From assembly GCF_900444995.1 (NCBI RefSeq), contig NZ_UAPQ01000003.1, positions 1 through 51,562 of the forward strand: a stretch of DNA of 51,562 nucleotides. The letters are read 5' to 3'. This document shows, piece by piece, positions 24,258 to 33,382 of the stretch. The DNA is from Actinomyces bovis. Lineage in GTDB: Bacteria > Actinomycetota > Actinomycetes > Actinomycetales > Actinomycetaceae. The position numbers and the translations under genes were made by a program. The notes beneath the pieces were generated by a model, which was given only the letters and a program-made list of their open reading frames with translations, ran no database searches and was not told where the DNA came from. Within the stretch, counting starts at the first letter, position 1; every line of letters starts with the position of its first letter.

Positions 24258-24970
24258 GCGGGACCAAGGCAGCGCAGCAGTCCGTGCAGGAGGCGGTGTG
24301 GGAGTCCGTGGAGCGTGAGGCTCGCGAACTGCGTGTGGGCGCGATCTGGGCCCAGGACCGCAGTGGAGTGCTCGGCGCCGACGGCGCAATGCTGTGGCGT
24401 GTGCCCGCCGACTTTAAGCATTTCAAAGCGGCGACCCTGGGGGGCGCAGTGGTGATGGGCCGCACCACCTGGGAGTCACTAGGGGGGCGCCCTCTGCCCG
24501 GGCGCTTGAATCTGGTGCTTTCTCGACGCCCAGATTGGCAGCCGCAACTGGTAGAAGGAGCAGCTAGCGGCGCGGTTGTGCCATCAAGATCCGCGCCAGT
24601 GAGCCCCCAGGTGCAGGTCAAGCGCAGCCTTGCAGAAGCCCTCGCATACGCCGCGCAGGACGTCGTCGCCAAGGGGCTGCCTGACCCACGGGAGGGCGCT
24701 TACCGCGAGCTGCCGCGCGTGTGGGTAATCGGTGGGGGCTCGGTCTATAAGCAGGCGCTTAACACTGGGCTGGTAGATGAATTGCTGGTTACTGAGCTGA
24801 ATTTGGATGTCAGTGGTAGGACCGCAGCGCTGGACGCTGGCTTAGTGGTGCGGGCGCCGCAGTTTGACGCCGCTTCCTGGCAGCCAGGACCCATGACTGA
24901 TGCGGCAGGCACCTGGCGGCCAGTCTCTGGTGATGCCGCCTGGCGGGTGGAGCACTGGCTCAACCACTGA
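24254..24970 (+). CDS. folA: Dihydrofolate reductase, extended form
   Basis: 238 residues; most bacterial DHFRs have about 160. It reduces dihydrofolate to tetrahydrofolate with NADPH. Family motifs are clear: [14 protein letters not shown], the [11 protein letters not shown] substrate loop, [20 protein letters not shown] and [10 protein letters not shown]. Extra length comes from about 26 N-terminal residues ([15 protein letters not shown]) and a longer middle segment between LSRRPDW and the GGG motif. It is coupled to thyA by a 4-base overlap. GTG or ATG starts further in would remove the extension but would break the coupling. Confidence 0.92.
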   Translation: MSGTKAAQQSVQEAVWESVEREARELRVGAIWAQDRSGVLGADGAMLWRVPADFKHFKAATLGGAVVMGRTTWESLGGRPLPGRLNLVLSRRPDWQPQLVEGAASGAVVPSRSAPVSPQVQVKRSLAEALAYAAQDVVAKGLPDPREGAYRELPRVWVIGGGSVYKQALNTGLVDELLVTELNLDVSGRTAALDAGLVVRAPQFDAASWQPGPMTDAAGTWRPVSGDAAWRVEHWLNH

Positions 24971-24986
24971 GCTTCAGCCCGAGTAC

Positions 24987-24998
24987 TAAGGTGCTCGG
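24987..24998 (+). promoter_or_regulatory. Leaderless -10 box of the MFS gene
   Basis: TAAGGT (24987-24992), six bases, then GTG 24999. The same stretch contains a short hairpin (CCCGAG...CTCGGG) that might also end folA transcription. Confidence 0.5.
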
Positions 24999-26354
24999 GT
25001 GCCCCGTCCTGCAGCCTCCTTTGCCCCCAAAACGCCCCTAGAACCAGGAGACCCGGCGGCTATGCCTTCCCGGCAGGCTCCGCGTTCTCAGCAGACCCTG
25101 CGGGCGCTGCTGGCAATGTGCCTGTTCACCTACGTGGCCCAGAACATGCTCAATGTCTCTATTGCGCCGCTGGCACGCGCTTTGCAGTTGCGCGAATGGG
25201 TGGTGGGGCTGGCGGTGTCAGCTGCTGCGGTTACGGTGGCTCTGCTCTCCCAGTTTTGGGGGCGGCGCTCCGTGTCTTGGGGACGACGCCGGGTGCTGCT
25301 GCTGGCCCTGAGCCTGGCTCTGGTGGCCGGGAGTCTATTCGCCTCCGCGGTGTGGCTGCGGGCGGCCGGGCAGCTCGGTGGACTGGCGACAGCGGTGGCG
25401 GTAGTTGTGGCTCGGGGCCCGCTTTTTGGCAGTGGCGTGGCGGCCATCCCACCCACCGGGCAGGCGCTAATCGCGGAGATGACTCCCGACGAGACAGCGC
25501 GGGTACGCGGCATGTCCGCTTTTTCCGGCGCCGTACAACTCTCGATTGTGGTGGGCTCGGTGGTCTCTTCGCTGCTGGGTTCCTGGTCTATCTATGCGCC
25601 GGTCTATGCCACCCCGGGCTTCTTGATCATCGCGCTGCTCATCGGGCTGGTCTGGATCCCACGCGACAGCAGCGAACCGCTCCCAGTTGAGAATGCCGAC
25701 GGCGCGCCCGCGGCGGCGCTTAACTCCGCGGACAAGCACCGCAGTGCACTGCCGCCACGCGTGGCTTGGACCGACCGACGCGTGCTGCCCTGGATCGGTG
25801 CTGCCTTCGGGATGTTCTTCACCTTAGGGGTGGTGCAAATTATCGCCGGCTTCATAGTGCAGGACCGGCTGTCTCTTAGCGCGCAGCAGGCGGTGCCACT
25901 GACGGCGGTGATGCTGCTGTCCAACGCCGTCGGCGCGATGCTGACGCAGTTGGTGCTGGTGCCCCGGCTGGTCTGGAGCCCGCGCAGGCTCGTGCGCGCG
26001 GGTGGTCTGGTGACTCTGGTGGCCCTGAGCGTCCTGGCCCTGGCATCACAGCTGTGGCTTATGGCTGCCGCCACCTTCGCGATCGGCTTGGGTGGCGGCT
26101 TGGTAGGGCCAGGTTTCACCGCGGGTGGCTCTTTGGCGGTGCGTCCTGAGGAGCAGGGCGGGGTGGCCGGGGTGCTGCACGCCTCCGGCGCTGTCACTTG
26201 GATCTTCGCGCCCGTGTTGGCTACGGCGCTCTACGGCTGGTGGCCCTTAGCGCCTTTTGTGCTGGCGCTGGCGGTGCTGAGTTTGAGCGTGCTGGTGGCT
26301 TGGACGAGCCGGGCACTTAGTAACCCTCGGCGGCCGGCCACCAACCTGAGATGA
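24999..26354 (+). CDS. MFS transporter
   Basis: 451 residues with about 12 predicted membrane helices in two halves. A charged linker in the middle (RDSSEPLPVENADG to LPPRVAWTDRR) separates them. The loop after helix 2 (SQFWGRRSVSWGRRRVLL) matches the MFS motif G-x-x-x-D/R-R-x-G-R-R. The second half ends in a Gly-rich helix (FAIGLGGGLVGPGFTAGGSLAV), as in drug-efflux members. The substrate is unknown; drug efflux is the common role. GTG 24999 is supported by the -10 box six bases upstream. ATG 25062, with AGGAG 12 bases upstream, is an alternative start. It converges with the ABC operon. Confidence 0.85.
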   Translation: MPRPAASFAPKTPLEPGDPAAMPSRQAPRSQQTLRALLAMCLFTYVAQNMLNVSIAPLARALQLREWVVGLAVSAAAVTVALLSQFWGRRSVSWGRRRVLLLALSLALVAGSLFASAVWLRAAGQLGGLATAVAVVVARGPLFGSGVAAIPPTGQALIAEMTPDETARVRGMSAFSGAVQLSIVVGSVVSSLLGSWSIYAPVYATPGFLIIALLIGLVWIPRDSSEPLPVENADGAPAAALNSADKHRSALPPRVAWTDRRVLPWIGAAFGMFFTLGVVQIIAGFIVQDRLSLSAQQAVPLTAVMLLSNAVGAMLTQLVLVPRLVWSPRRLVRAGGLVTLVALSVLALASQLWLMAAATFAIGLGGGLVGPGFTAGGSLAVRPEEQGGVAGVLHASGAVTWIFAPVLATALYGWWPLAPFVLALAVLSLSVLVAWTSRALSNPRRPATNLR

Positions 26355-26374
26355 ATGCTGCGGGCACTAGCGGC

Positions 26375-27379
26375 TCAGGCCAGGAGCCCTTTGGCGGTCA
26401 GCCATTCTTTGGCGATCTTGTCCGCCGCCAGCTGCTCCTTGGTGGAGCGGGTGTTGAGCGCCTGCAGCTCCTCAGTGCTGAGCTGCGCCGTCACCTTGGC
26501 AATGGTGCTGGCTGCCGTCAAGGGCAGCTTCTCATTGACTAGGGGCGTGACCTGCTGCGGCAGAATCAAGGCCTTGGGGTCGGCCAGCACTACTAGGTCG
26601 TTTTCCTTGATCGCTGGGGAAGAGGTGTAGATATCGGCCACATCCACGGTGCCGTCAGTTAGGGCTTTGACGGTGAGTGGGCCACCTGAGTCCTCCACTG
26701 GAGTGACCTCTGCCTCCACGTTGTAGAGCCCCTTAAGGCCGTCGGGTCCGTAGGGCCGGGTCGCGAACTCAGCGTTGGCGGCCACCTTCAGTCGGCGCCC
26801 TAACTTGCTGAGATCCGCTAAGGAGCTCAGCCCATATTGCTCCGCTGTGGCGCGTGTGACGGTGTAGGAGTCCTGATCGGTGGCCTCGGCGGCATCAAGC
26901 ACGGTCAGGCCCTTTGGCAACACTCCCCCAAGCAGTGCTTTGTGCACGGCGGCGGCGTCTTTGGCGGTGCCGGATTTGTCGTAGTACTGCAGGAGGTTGC
27001 CGCCGTACTCCGGCATCACGTCGATCTTGCCCATCTCTACCTCGGGCAGAAATACCTCACGTGGGCCAATATGGAATTGGCGGTCTACTTTGAAGCCCGC
27101 ATTCTCAAGCATCTGGGCGAAGAGTTCGGCGATGATCTCGTTGGAGTAGTACTGGGCGCTGCCAACGGTCAGGGAGCCGGTGGTGGCGCCTGTCGTGGAA
27201 CGGCCAGCGGTAAAAGGATCGGTGTTACTGCAAGCAGCTAGCACGGGGCCTAGTCCCAGTGCTCCGGCGGCCAGCAGGGCAGTGCGGCGGGAGGGCAGCT
27301 TTGGGCGTTGCGCCAGCGCCTGGTGACTACGTAGCTTGGCGGGATTAGTCAAGGTCTCAGGCTTTGGCGTGGCGGTCAT
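26375..27379 (-). CDS. proX: Osmoprotectant ABC transporter substrate-binding lipoprotein
   Basis: 334 residues. An N-terminal twin-arginine-like stretch (SRRTALLAAGALGLG) leads to lipobox LAAC with Cys50, so it is a lipid-anchored surface protein. The OpuAC-type domain contains VGSAQYYSNEIIAELFAQML, PEYGGNLLQYY and VADIYTSSPAI, typical of quaternary-amine (glycine betaine, carnitine, choline) binders. It is last in the operon; its ATG overlaps the preceding permease stop by one base (TGATG). The symbol follows mycobacterial naming by similarity; the actual ligand was not determined. Confidence 0.9.
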   Translation of the reverse strand: MTATPKPETLTNPAKLRSHQALAQRPKLPSRRTALLAAGALGLGPVLAACSNTDPFTAGRSTTGATTGSLTVGSAQYYSNEIIAELFAQMLENAGFKVDRQFHIGPREVFLPEVEMGKIDVMPEYGGNLLQYYDKSGTAKDAAAVHKALLGGVLPKGLTVLDAAEATDQDSYTVTRATAEQYGLSSLADLSKLGRRLKVAANAEFATRPYGPDGLKGLYNVEAEVTPVEDSGGPLTVKALTDGTVDVADIYTSSPAIKENDLVVLADPKALILPQQVTPLVNEKLPLTAASTIAKVTAQLSTEELQALNTRSTKEQLAADKIAKEWLTAKGLLA

Positions 27380-28053
27380 CAGGATTCCTTCCGGGTGGCG
27401 GCGCCCGCCGGTGTGACGGCGCGCTGGATCAGGGCAAAGCAGGTTTCGGACAATAGAGCCAGGCCGATTACTAGCAGTGAGGAGGCCAGCACCATGGCGT
27501 AGTTCTGGGTGTTAAGGCCCAGGAACATGAGGCGCCCCAGTCCACCGGCTCCCGTGTAGGCCGCGAGCGTCGCCGTCGCGATTACTTGCAGGCTAGCTGA
27601 GCGCAGTCCGCCAACCAGCAGTGGCGCCCCTAACGGCACCTCCACATGGGTGAGCACCTGCCACTCGCTCATGCCGCAGGCCCGCGCCCCGTCCACTGCC
27701 ACTGGATCGGCGGCCTCGACGCCAGTGTAGGCGCCCGCCAGGACGGAAGGCACTGCCAGCACTACGAAGGCCAACAGGGGCGCGGCCAATCCGATGCCGA
27801 GGAGCAGACCGAATAGAGTGACCAGGCCCAGCGTGGGCAGGGCCCGCACCGCCCCCGAAGTGGCTACCACAAAGCTGCGACCGCGGCGGCTGTGGCCCAC
27901 CCACCAGCCCAGTGGGACACCCAGCAGGGAGGCCAACAGCACGCCCAGCATGGAGTAGCCCAGGTGTTGGGTGAGCAGGCGGCCGATGCCTAGTGGGCCA
28001 TGCCAGTGGGCCGGATCGGTGATGTATGCCAGGGCTTCAGCAAGGAAGTTCAT
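27379..28053 (-). CDS. Osmoprotectant ABC transporter permease
   Basis: 224 residues with about five or six membrane helices. The EAA coupling loop is seen in VDGARACGMSEWQVLTHVEVPLGAPLL, followed by a helix and TATLAAYTGAGGLGRLMF. This is the pattern of OpuCB/OpuCD and ProW/ProZ proteins. It overlaps the upstream permease by 4 bases (ATGA) and the lipoprotein gene by one. A system with two separate permeases is the OpuC/OpuB arrangement. Confidence 0.9.
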   Translation of the reverse strand: MNFLAEALAYITDPAHWHGPLGIGRLLTQHLGYSMLGVLLASLLGVPLGWWVGHSRRGRSFVVATSGAVRALPTLGLVTLFGLLLGIGLAAPLLAFVVLAVPSVLAGAYTGVEAADPVAVDGARACGMSEWQVLTHVEVPLGAPLLVGGLRSASLQVIATATLAAYTGAGGLGRLMFLGLNTQNYAMVLASSLLVIGLALLSETCFALIQRAVTPAGAATRKES

Positions 28054-28721
28054 GAGCGCTCCTCCCCCGCCACATCGGCAGCACCCCGACGCCGTCGGGT
28101 CCAGGGCAGTGCCAGCCAGCCGGTGGCCACTACTAGCCCGTCCAATAGCAGCGCGAGCAGCACGGTAGTCACCATGCCGGTGGCGATTTCTGCGACCAAG
28201 CCGCGCTGGAAGCCATCGGTGAAGAGCCGCCCTAGGCTAGACACTCCCAGCACAGCCCCCACGGTGGTCAAAGAGATGGTGGAAACCGTCACCACGCGCA
28301 GCCCGGCAACAATGGCTGGCCCGGCCAGGGGCAGCTCTACGGTGATAAAGCGGCGGGCTGAGCCCATCCCCATGGCGGTGGCGGCGTCGACGATGCGTGG
28401 GTCCACGGCTTCTAGGGCTGAGACGGTGGCTGGCAGCAGCAGGGCCAGGCCATAGAGGGTCAGCGCAACGACGACGTTGAGTGGGTCGCGAATGCCGGTG
28501 CCCAAGATGATCGGCAGGACCACGAAGAGCGCCAGCGAGGGGATCGCGTAGAACAGGGAGGCTCCAGCCACCAGCACGGAGCGCAGCGGTCGGAGGTACT
28601 GGGCCACGCGGGCCAGGAGGATGGCCAGCAGCAGGGTGGCAGCGATCGAAGGCACCGCCTGGGCCAAGTGAGCCAGCAAGAGGTCACCAATTGCCGGGAG
28701 GTTGGCCAGGAACCAGGTCAT
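28050..28721 (-). CDS. Osmoprotectant ABC transporter permease
   Basis: 223 residues, paralogous to the next gene. Membrane helices alternate with short loops. The coupling loop is VDAATAMGMGSARRFITVELPLAGPAIVAGL and the C-terminal segment is TVGAVLGVSSLGRLFTDGF. It overlaps both neighbours by 4 bases (ATGA), so the operon is tightly coupled. It pairs with the downstream permease to form the membrane channel. Confidence 0.9.
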   Translation of the reverse strand: MTWFLANLPAIGDLLLAHLAQAVPSIAATLLLAILLARVAQYLRPLRSVLVAGASLFYAIPSLALFVVLPIILGTGIRDPLNVVVALTLYGLALLLPATVSALEAVDPRIVDAATAMGMGSARRFITVELPLAGPAIVAGLRVVTVSTISLTTVGAVLGVSSLGRLFTDGFQRGLVAEIATGMVTTVLLALLLDGLVVATGWLALPWTRRRRGAADVAGEERS

Positions 28722-29575
28722 GCGTCAACCTCGGGCAGGCGGCTGGAACTCGTAGGCGCTACTCGACCGATGGCCCGCCCGGAGGCGTCAGCCACCACGC
28801 GTTGCCCGGCCACCTCTAGCAGGCTGAGCTGGCGGTCGGCGTCATCTAGTCCTAGGAAGCGGGCCACAAAGTCGTCAGCAGGGGCGGCCAGCAGCTCGGG
28901 GCCGGTGCCACGCTGGGCCACCTCAGCACCCTTGCGCAGCAAGATGATCTCGTCCCCCAGGGCTAGGGCCTCCCCGACGTCGTGAGTGACAAAGATGATG
29001 GTTTTGGCTAGCTCTGCTTGCAGGCGAATCAGCTCGGTCTGCAATTCCCGACGCACCAGAGGGTCAACAGCCCCGAAGGGCTCATCCATGAGGAGCACCC
29101 CGGGGTCGGCCGCCAAGGCACGGGCCACGCCAACGCGTTGGGCTTGGCCGCCGGAAAGCTCATGTGGGTACCGCTTGGCTAGGGCGCGATCCAGGCCCAG
29201 CAGGTCCATTAATTCGTAGGCGCGTTCGGTGGAGACGGCGCGATTCTCTCCTTTGAGGCGGGGAACCAGGGTGATGTTGTCCAGGACGCGGCGGTGCAGC
29301 AGGAGCCCCGCGTTTTGCAGGACATAGCCGATTGAGCGGCGCAGACAGACTGGGTTCTGGCTGAGCACGTCCTGCCCGTCTACCAGCACGCGGCCACTGG
29401 TGGGTTCCACCATGCGGTTGACCATGCGCAACAGGGTGGTCTTGCCGCAGCCGGAGGACCCCAGGAGGACCGTGGTAGAGCCGGCGGCCAGCTTGGCTGA
29501 AAAGCTGGAGACTGCGGGGGCGGCAACCCCGGGGTAGTGCTTAGTGACGGCCTCAAACTCGATGCTGCTACTCAT
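28718..29575 (-). CDS. proV: Osmoprotectant ABC transporter ATP-binding protein
   Basis: 285 residues. Walker A is GSSGCGKT (39-46, Lys45), Q-loop Gln87, signature LSGGQ (140-144), Walker B LLMDEP (Asp164, Glu165) and switch His198 in VTHDVGEAL. The tail (about 250-285) is too short for the tandem CBS domains seen in OpuA-type osmosensors, so ionic-strength sensing by CBS is not expected. It is first in the four-gene operon. CAGGAGA precedes the ATG. Its promoter region faces the PadR gene. Confidence 0.93.
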   Translation of the reverse strand: MSSSIEFEAVTKHYPGVAAPAVSSFSAKLAAGSTTVLLGSSGCGKTTLLRMVNRMVEPTSGRVLVDGQDVLSQNPVCLRRSIGYVLQNAGLLLHRRVLDNITLVPRLKGENRAVSTERAYELMDLLGLDRALAKRYPHELSGGQAQRVGVARALAADPGVLLMDEPFGAVDPLVRRELQTELIRLQAELAKTIIFVTHDVGEALALGDEIILLRKGAEVAQRGTGPELLAAPADDFVARFLGLDDADRQLSLLEVAGQRVVADASGRAIGRVAPTSSSRLPEVDA

Positions 29576-29606
29576 AAAATTAGGGTCTCCTGACCTTGCT
29601 TCAAGT

Positions 29607-29632
29607 CAAGCATAGCGTGCATCGCTACCTTT
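29607..29632 (-). promoter_or_regulatory. Candidate operator/promoter of the osmoprotectant operon
   Basis: A palindrome TAGCG-TGCAT-CGCTA (29613-29627) sits between a possible -35 (TTTAAA) and -10 (TATGCT) of the minus-strand operon. Its place between the two divergent genes fits binding by the PadR regulator (inference). Confidence 0.4.
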
Positions 29633-29658
29633 AAATCGAATAGATGTAATCAATGAGC

Positions 29659-29670
29659 TAGCATGAGCTT
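29659..29670 (+). promoter_or_regulatory. Leaderless -10 box of padR
   Basis: TAGCAT (29659-29664), six bases, then GTG 29671. Confidence 0.55.
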
Positions 29671-30195
29671 GTGCTTGAGCTACAAATCCTGGGGTTCTTA
29701 GACGACGGACCGCTGCATGGCTACGAGCTACGCCGTCGCATAATCCAGCTCTCCGGCCCCGGTGCCACCTTGAGTGAAGGGGCCCTCTACCCGGCACTCA
29801 CCCGCCTGGAGCGCCGCGGTTTGCTCACCCGTTCGCTAGCCCAGGGCGCGCGCGGCCGAGCCAAACAGGTCTTAGCTATTACCCCAGCAGGCCGCGAGCG
29901 CCTGCGGCGCCTTTTGCGGGAGGCGGAGGGCCCCGACGTCGAGTCCACTGCCCGCTTCCGCAATGTGCTGGCTTTCCTGTCCAAACTGCCAGATCTCAAG
30001 GATCAGCGGGCAGTGCTGCAGCGGCGCCTGACCGCATTGAAGACTCCGCCGTCCTTCTTCACCAGCCCGGAGGGCAGGCCGCAACGCCTGGGCGGCGAGG
30101 ATGACCCCTACCGCCGCGGCATGCTGCTGACGGCGCGCGCCTCCCGCAACGCCGAACTGAGCTGGCTGCGCGACCTGTTGGCACAGGCGCCTTAG
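29671..30195 (+). CDS. PadR family transcriptional regulator
   Basis: 174 residues. The N-terminal winged helix is typical: LELQILGFLDDGPLHGYEL, then the recognition helix LSEGALYPALTRLERRGLL and the wing GRAKQVLAITPAGRERL. The C-terminal half is a helical dimerisation region. There is no obvious ligand pocket signature. It is divergent from the osmoprotectant ABC operon, with 95 bases between them holding a palindrome, so it is a likely local repressor of that operon and itself. The start is GTG 29671, supported by a -10 box six bases upstream and by PadR family starts. Confidence 0.9.
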   Translation: MLELQILGFLDDGPLHGYELRRRIIQLSGPGATLSEGALYPALTRLERRGLLTRSLAQGARGRAKQVLAITPAGRERLRRLLREAEGPDVESTARFRNVLAFLSKLPDLKDQRAVLQRRLTALKTPPSFFTSPEGRPQRLGGEDDPYRRGMLLTARASRNAELSWLRDLLAQAP

Positions 30196-30240
30196 CCGCC
30201 AGCCCTTTAGAGCCCGACCTCAGCCTGGCTAATTTGCGCA

Positions 30241-31701
30241 TCAGGCACGCCGCAGGGTGACGCCTTCCGGCAAGCCTTTCTCTCCGGCAGCGTAGATCCG
30301 ACCGTGGTACCGGGGTTTGATGAGGTTCTCCGTGGACAGGATTTGGTCCAGCTCAGCTTCTCCCAGCACCCCCATCTCTAGGGCCACTTCCCGCACGGAG
30401 CGGCCCGAGCGAGCACACTCCTTGCCGATTACGTCGCCTAGGTGGTGGCCGATTACGTCATTGAGATAGGTGACTATGCCGATGGAGCGCAGCGCCGCGT
30501 CCCGACAGACTTCCTCGTTGGCGGTGATGCCATCCACGCAGCGTGTGCGCAGAGTGTCCAGACCCCGGGTGAGCAGGTGCAAGGACTCAAACATGGACTG
30601 GGATAGGGCTGGTTCCATGACATTGAGTTCCAGCTGGCCTGCCTCCGCAGCGAAGCACACGGCGACGTCATTGCCAAAGACCTTGAAGCAGATCTGGTTG
30701 ACCACCTCAGGGATCACGGGATTGACTTTGGCGGGCATGATGGATGAGCCGGCCTGCATCTGCGGCAGGTTGATTTCATTTAGGCCAGCGCGCGGCCCGG
30801 AAGACATGAGGCGCAGGTCGTTGCAGATCTTGGAGACCTTGGCGGCGGTGCGTTTTACAGTGGAGTGCAGGGCGATGTAGGCCCCGTTGTCATAGCTGGA
30901 TTCCAGGAGGTTCCGGGAGGAACTAACGGGGTAGCCGGTGATCTCGGCTAGATGCTTGGCGGCTACTTTAGGGAAGTTGGGGGGCGCGTTCAGGCCAGTG
31001 CCGATCGCGGTGCCACCCAGGTTCACCTCTAGCAGGAGGTCGGCGGCCACGGTGATGCGTGAGACCTCCTCGGCCATGTTCTCCGCGTAGGCTTCAAAGG
31101 TCTGCCCCAGGGTCATAGGCACGGCGTCTTGCAACTGGGTGCGCCCCATTTTAAGGACCTGCTCGAATTGTTGGCCCTTGGCCCGCAGGCTGGCAGCAAG
31201 TTCTTCTACCGCGCGCAGGAAGTCTTGGGACAGGGTGTAAAGGGCTAGGCGGAAGCCGGTGGGGTAAGCGTCATTGGTGGACTGGGATTTGTTTACGTGA
31301 TCATTGGGGTTAATGACGTCGTAGCTCCCCTTGGGCAGGCCGAGCAACTCCAGGGCGAGGTTGGCGATCACCTCATTGGTGTTCATATTGACGGAGGTTC
31401 CAGCTCCGCCCTGGAAGGAGTCCGTGGGGAACTGGTCCATACAGCGGCCGCGTTCCAAGACCTCGTCACAGGCTGCGCAGATGGCCTCGGCGATATCCGC
31501 GGGGAGGGCCTGGAGTTCTTGGTTGGCTAGGGCGGTGGCCTTTTTGACCTGCACCATGGCCTTGATGAACTCTGGTTCGTCATTCATGGTGCCTCTGGAG
31601 ATCTGGAAGTTCTCCAGTGCGCGCAGGGTGTGGATGCCGTAGTAGTGCTCGTCAGAGACCTCTCGGGTCCCCAGCAGGTCTTCCTCGATACGGGTGCTCA
31701 C
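30241..31701 (-). CDS. aspA: Aspartate ammonia-lyase
   Basis: 486 residues, fumarase/aspartase superfamily. It deaminates aspartate to fumarate and ammonium, reversibly. The superfamily signature is [11 protein letters not shown] (318-328), with Ser as catalytic base on the flexible loop. [22 protein letters not shown] and [16 protein letters not shown] separate it from FumC-type sequences. GTG 31701 is preceded by a strong AAAGGAGG about 5 bases upstream. It is a stand-alone gene convergent with padR. Together with fumC (34104) it links aspartate to malate. Lysine and proline at AKVNP rather than GKVNP fit aspartase. Confidence 0.94.
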   Translation of the reverse strand: MSTRIEEDLLGTREVSDEHYYGIHTLRALENFQISRGTMNDEPEFIKAMVQVKKATALANQELQALPADIAEAICAACDEVLERGRCMDQFPTDSFQGGAGTSVNMNTNEVIANLALELLGLPKGSYDVINPNDHVNKSQSTNDAYPTGFRLALYTLSQDFLRAVEELAASLRAKGQQFEQVLKMGRTQLQDAVPMTLGQTFEAYAENMAEEVSRITVAADLLLEVNLGGTAIGTGLNAPPNFPKVAAKHLAEITGYPVSSSRNLLESSYDNGAYIALHSTVKRTAAKVSKICNDLRLMSSGPRAGLNEINLPQMQAGSSIMPAKVNPVIPEVVNQICFKVFGNDVAVCFAAEAGQLELNVMEPALSQSMFESLHLLTRGLDTLRTRCVDGITANEEVCRDAALRSIGIVTYLNDVIGHHLGDVIGKECARSGRSVREVALEMGVLGEAELDQILSTENLIKPRYHGRIYAAGEKGLPEGVTLRRA

Positions 31702-32194
31702 CGCGCCTCCTTTGGCGGGATACTGCCTAGGCCCTGTACTGGCGCGTCTTCCGGGAGTGGCCCGGGGGAGCTATAGCAGACCTGGCCGATCAATATGTCC
31801 CGACAAGTGTAGGACCAAAGGCGGGTCCGCTGCAGGGTTCCATGGACGCTGGCGCGGCGAGTTTGCGCAGTGGCTTGGTGGTGGCACCCGTGAGGTCCGT
31901 GCGCTGCGCCACCGCCAAGTCGGCCGACACTGGTTCTCATGCGCATAATTCCACCGGCGGCGATTGCGGGAGAAGATCCTCACCTCTGGGCATCTGACGG
32001 CCTGATAATCGACTGACATACGCGGGACCTGCGGCAAGCACCAGCCGCCGCAGCCACTTGCCGCCATACCGCTGGCCGACTGTTTCAGCAGCCGCCTCAG
32101 CCAGGGCTTTAGTTCAGGTCTGAGTCAGTGCCGGGGCAGCCAAGCCAGGCGGAACGGTAAGCCCAAAGCCCCGCCTTCAGCACAAGGAGACACC
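31702..32194. other. 493-base divergent intergenic region without a recognisable gene
   Basis: It lies between aspA and the alcohol dehydrogenase. Short frames on both strands have no ribosome sites and unnatural composition. One weak hairpin (GGACC...GGTCC near 31812-31828) is visible. The sequence probably holds both promoters. I see no tRNA, repeat or element. Confidence 0.6.
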
Positions 32195-33253
32195 ATGCCC
32201 GAGGTTCTCGCCTACGCCTGCGACGACGCCACCACCAAGTTCCACCGCACCACCATCACTCTGCGCGAGCCCGGCCCCAAAGAGATCTACTTTGAGGTCA
32301 AATACGCCGGGATCTGCCACTCAGATATCCACACCGCCCGCGGCGAATGGGGCCCCGCCAAATACCCCCTAACCCCCGGCCACGAGATCGCCGGAATCGT
32401 CACCAAGGTTGGCGCCGAGGTCACCAAATACCAGGTCGGCGACAAGGTCGGTGTGGGCTGCATGGTGAACTCCTGCGGCAGCTGTGAGTACTGCCAGGCC
32501 GACCAGGAGCAGTTCTGCGTGGGCACCCCGGGCGGCCTACCCCACACCCTGTGGACTTACGGCGACGACGCTGAGGGCAAGCCCACTGCCGGTGGCTACG
32601 CGCAAGGTTTCACCGTCTCGGAGGACTTCGCCTGCCGCATCCCCGATGAGATTCCCTTTGAAGCCGCCGCCCCGCTGCTGTGTGCCGGTATCACCACCTA
32701 TTCGCCGCTGAAGCGCTATGGCGCAGGGCCGGGCCGCAAGGTCGCCGTCGTTGGCATGGGCGGACTGGGGCATATGGCCGTTCAGATCGGCGCCGCTATG
32801 GGCGCGGAGATCTCCGTCATTTCCCATGGCCGTTCCAAGGAGGCTGATGCGAAGCGTTTTGGTGCCACCAGCTTCTACGCCACCAGTGAGCCTGGCACCC
32901 TGGAGGCTCTGCGTGGCACCTTCGATGTCATCTTGTGCACCGTCGGGGCCGACGACCTGGACTACGCGGGCCTAATCGCCACACTCAGGCCTTTCGGCTC
33001 ATTTGTGGATGTAGGCCTGCCCGAGGCCCCGACCACTTTGCACCTTTCCACCTTGGTTTTGGGCTCCAAGGCGCTGGCCGGCTCACAGATCGGCGGCATT
33101 GCCGAGACTCAAGAGATGTTGGACTTCTGTGCCAAGCACGGAATTGCGCCGCAGGTGGAGCTGATCAGCGGCGAGGACATCACCGCCGCCTATGACAAGG
33201 TGGTCGGTTCCCAGGTCCGCTACCGCTACGTGATTGACACCAGCACCTTTTGA
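32195..33253 (+). CDS. Zinc-dependent NAD(P) alcohol dehydrogenase, cinnamyl-alcohol/YahK type
   Basis: 352 residues. It is a medium-chain dehydrogenase/reductase that interconverts aldehydes and alcohols. Catalytic zinc ligands are Cys41 (GICHSD), His63-Glu64 (PGHEIAG) and Cys163. The structural zinc site is Cys94, Cys97, Cys100 and Cys108. The nucleotide fold is VVGMGGLGHMA (185-195); a following SHGRSK rather than an acidic residue favours NADPH, as in YahK/AdhC proteins (inference). CAAGGAGA is a strong ribosome site 6 bases before the ATG. It appears monocistronic. Confidence 0.92.
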   Translation: MPEVLAYACDDATTKFHRTTITLREPGPKEIYFEVKYAGICHSDIHTARGEWGPAKYPLTPGHEIAGIVTKVGAEVTKYQVGDKVGVGCMVNSCGSCEYCQADQEQFCVGTPGGLPHTLWTYGDDAEGKPTAGGYAQGFTVSEDFACRIPDEIPFEAAAPLLCAGITTYSPLKRYGAGPGRKVAVVGMGGLGHMAVQIGAAMGAEISVISHGRSKEADAKRFGATSFYATSEPGTLEALRGTFDVILCTVGADDLDYAGLIATLRPFGSFVDVGLPEAPTTLHLSTLVLGSKALAGSQIGGIAETQEMLDFCAKHGIAPQVELISGEDITAAYDKVVGSQVRYRYVIDTSTF

Positions 33254-33327
33254 GGCAGCCCAAGTGCTAATCCAGCGCAGCCTCGACTAACAGGCAGCCC
33301 TTAGAGTCAGCGAAAATGCAGCTATCA

Positions 33328-33382
33328 CCGTGGTTGGTCAACATAGTTGACCAACCACGGTCGATCGAGGTAGCTTAGAGTC
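33328..33382 (+). promoter_or_regulatory. Toxin-antitoxin promoter with 15-bp palindromic operator
   Basis: A perfect inverted repeat (arms 33328-33342 and 33346-33360, 3-base loop ATA) overlaps the -35 TTGACC (33347-33352). An 18-base spacer leads to -10 TAGCTT (33371-33376), six bases before the antitoxin ATG. The layout fits autorepression by the antitoxin and leaderless translation. TTAGAGTCA occurs on both sides of the palindrome (33301 and 33375). Confidence 0.65.

Noticed and set aside
31694..32067. Short frames in the aspA-adh intergenic region
   Set aside because: No ribosome site, Cys/Trp/Arg-rich composition and overlap on both strands. I also considered a degraded transposase but could see no recognisable motif.
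33328..33360. Palindrome read as a terminator of the alcohol dehydrogenase
   Set aside because: No T-run follows and it overlaps a good -35 of the antitoxin promoter. An operator fits better, although a double role is possible.
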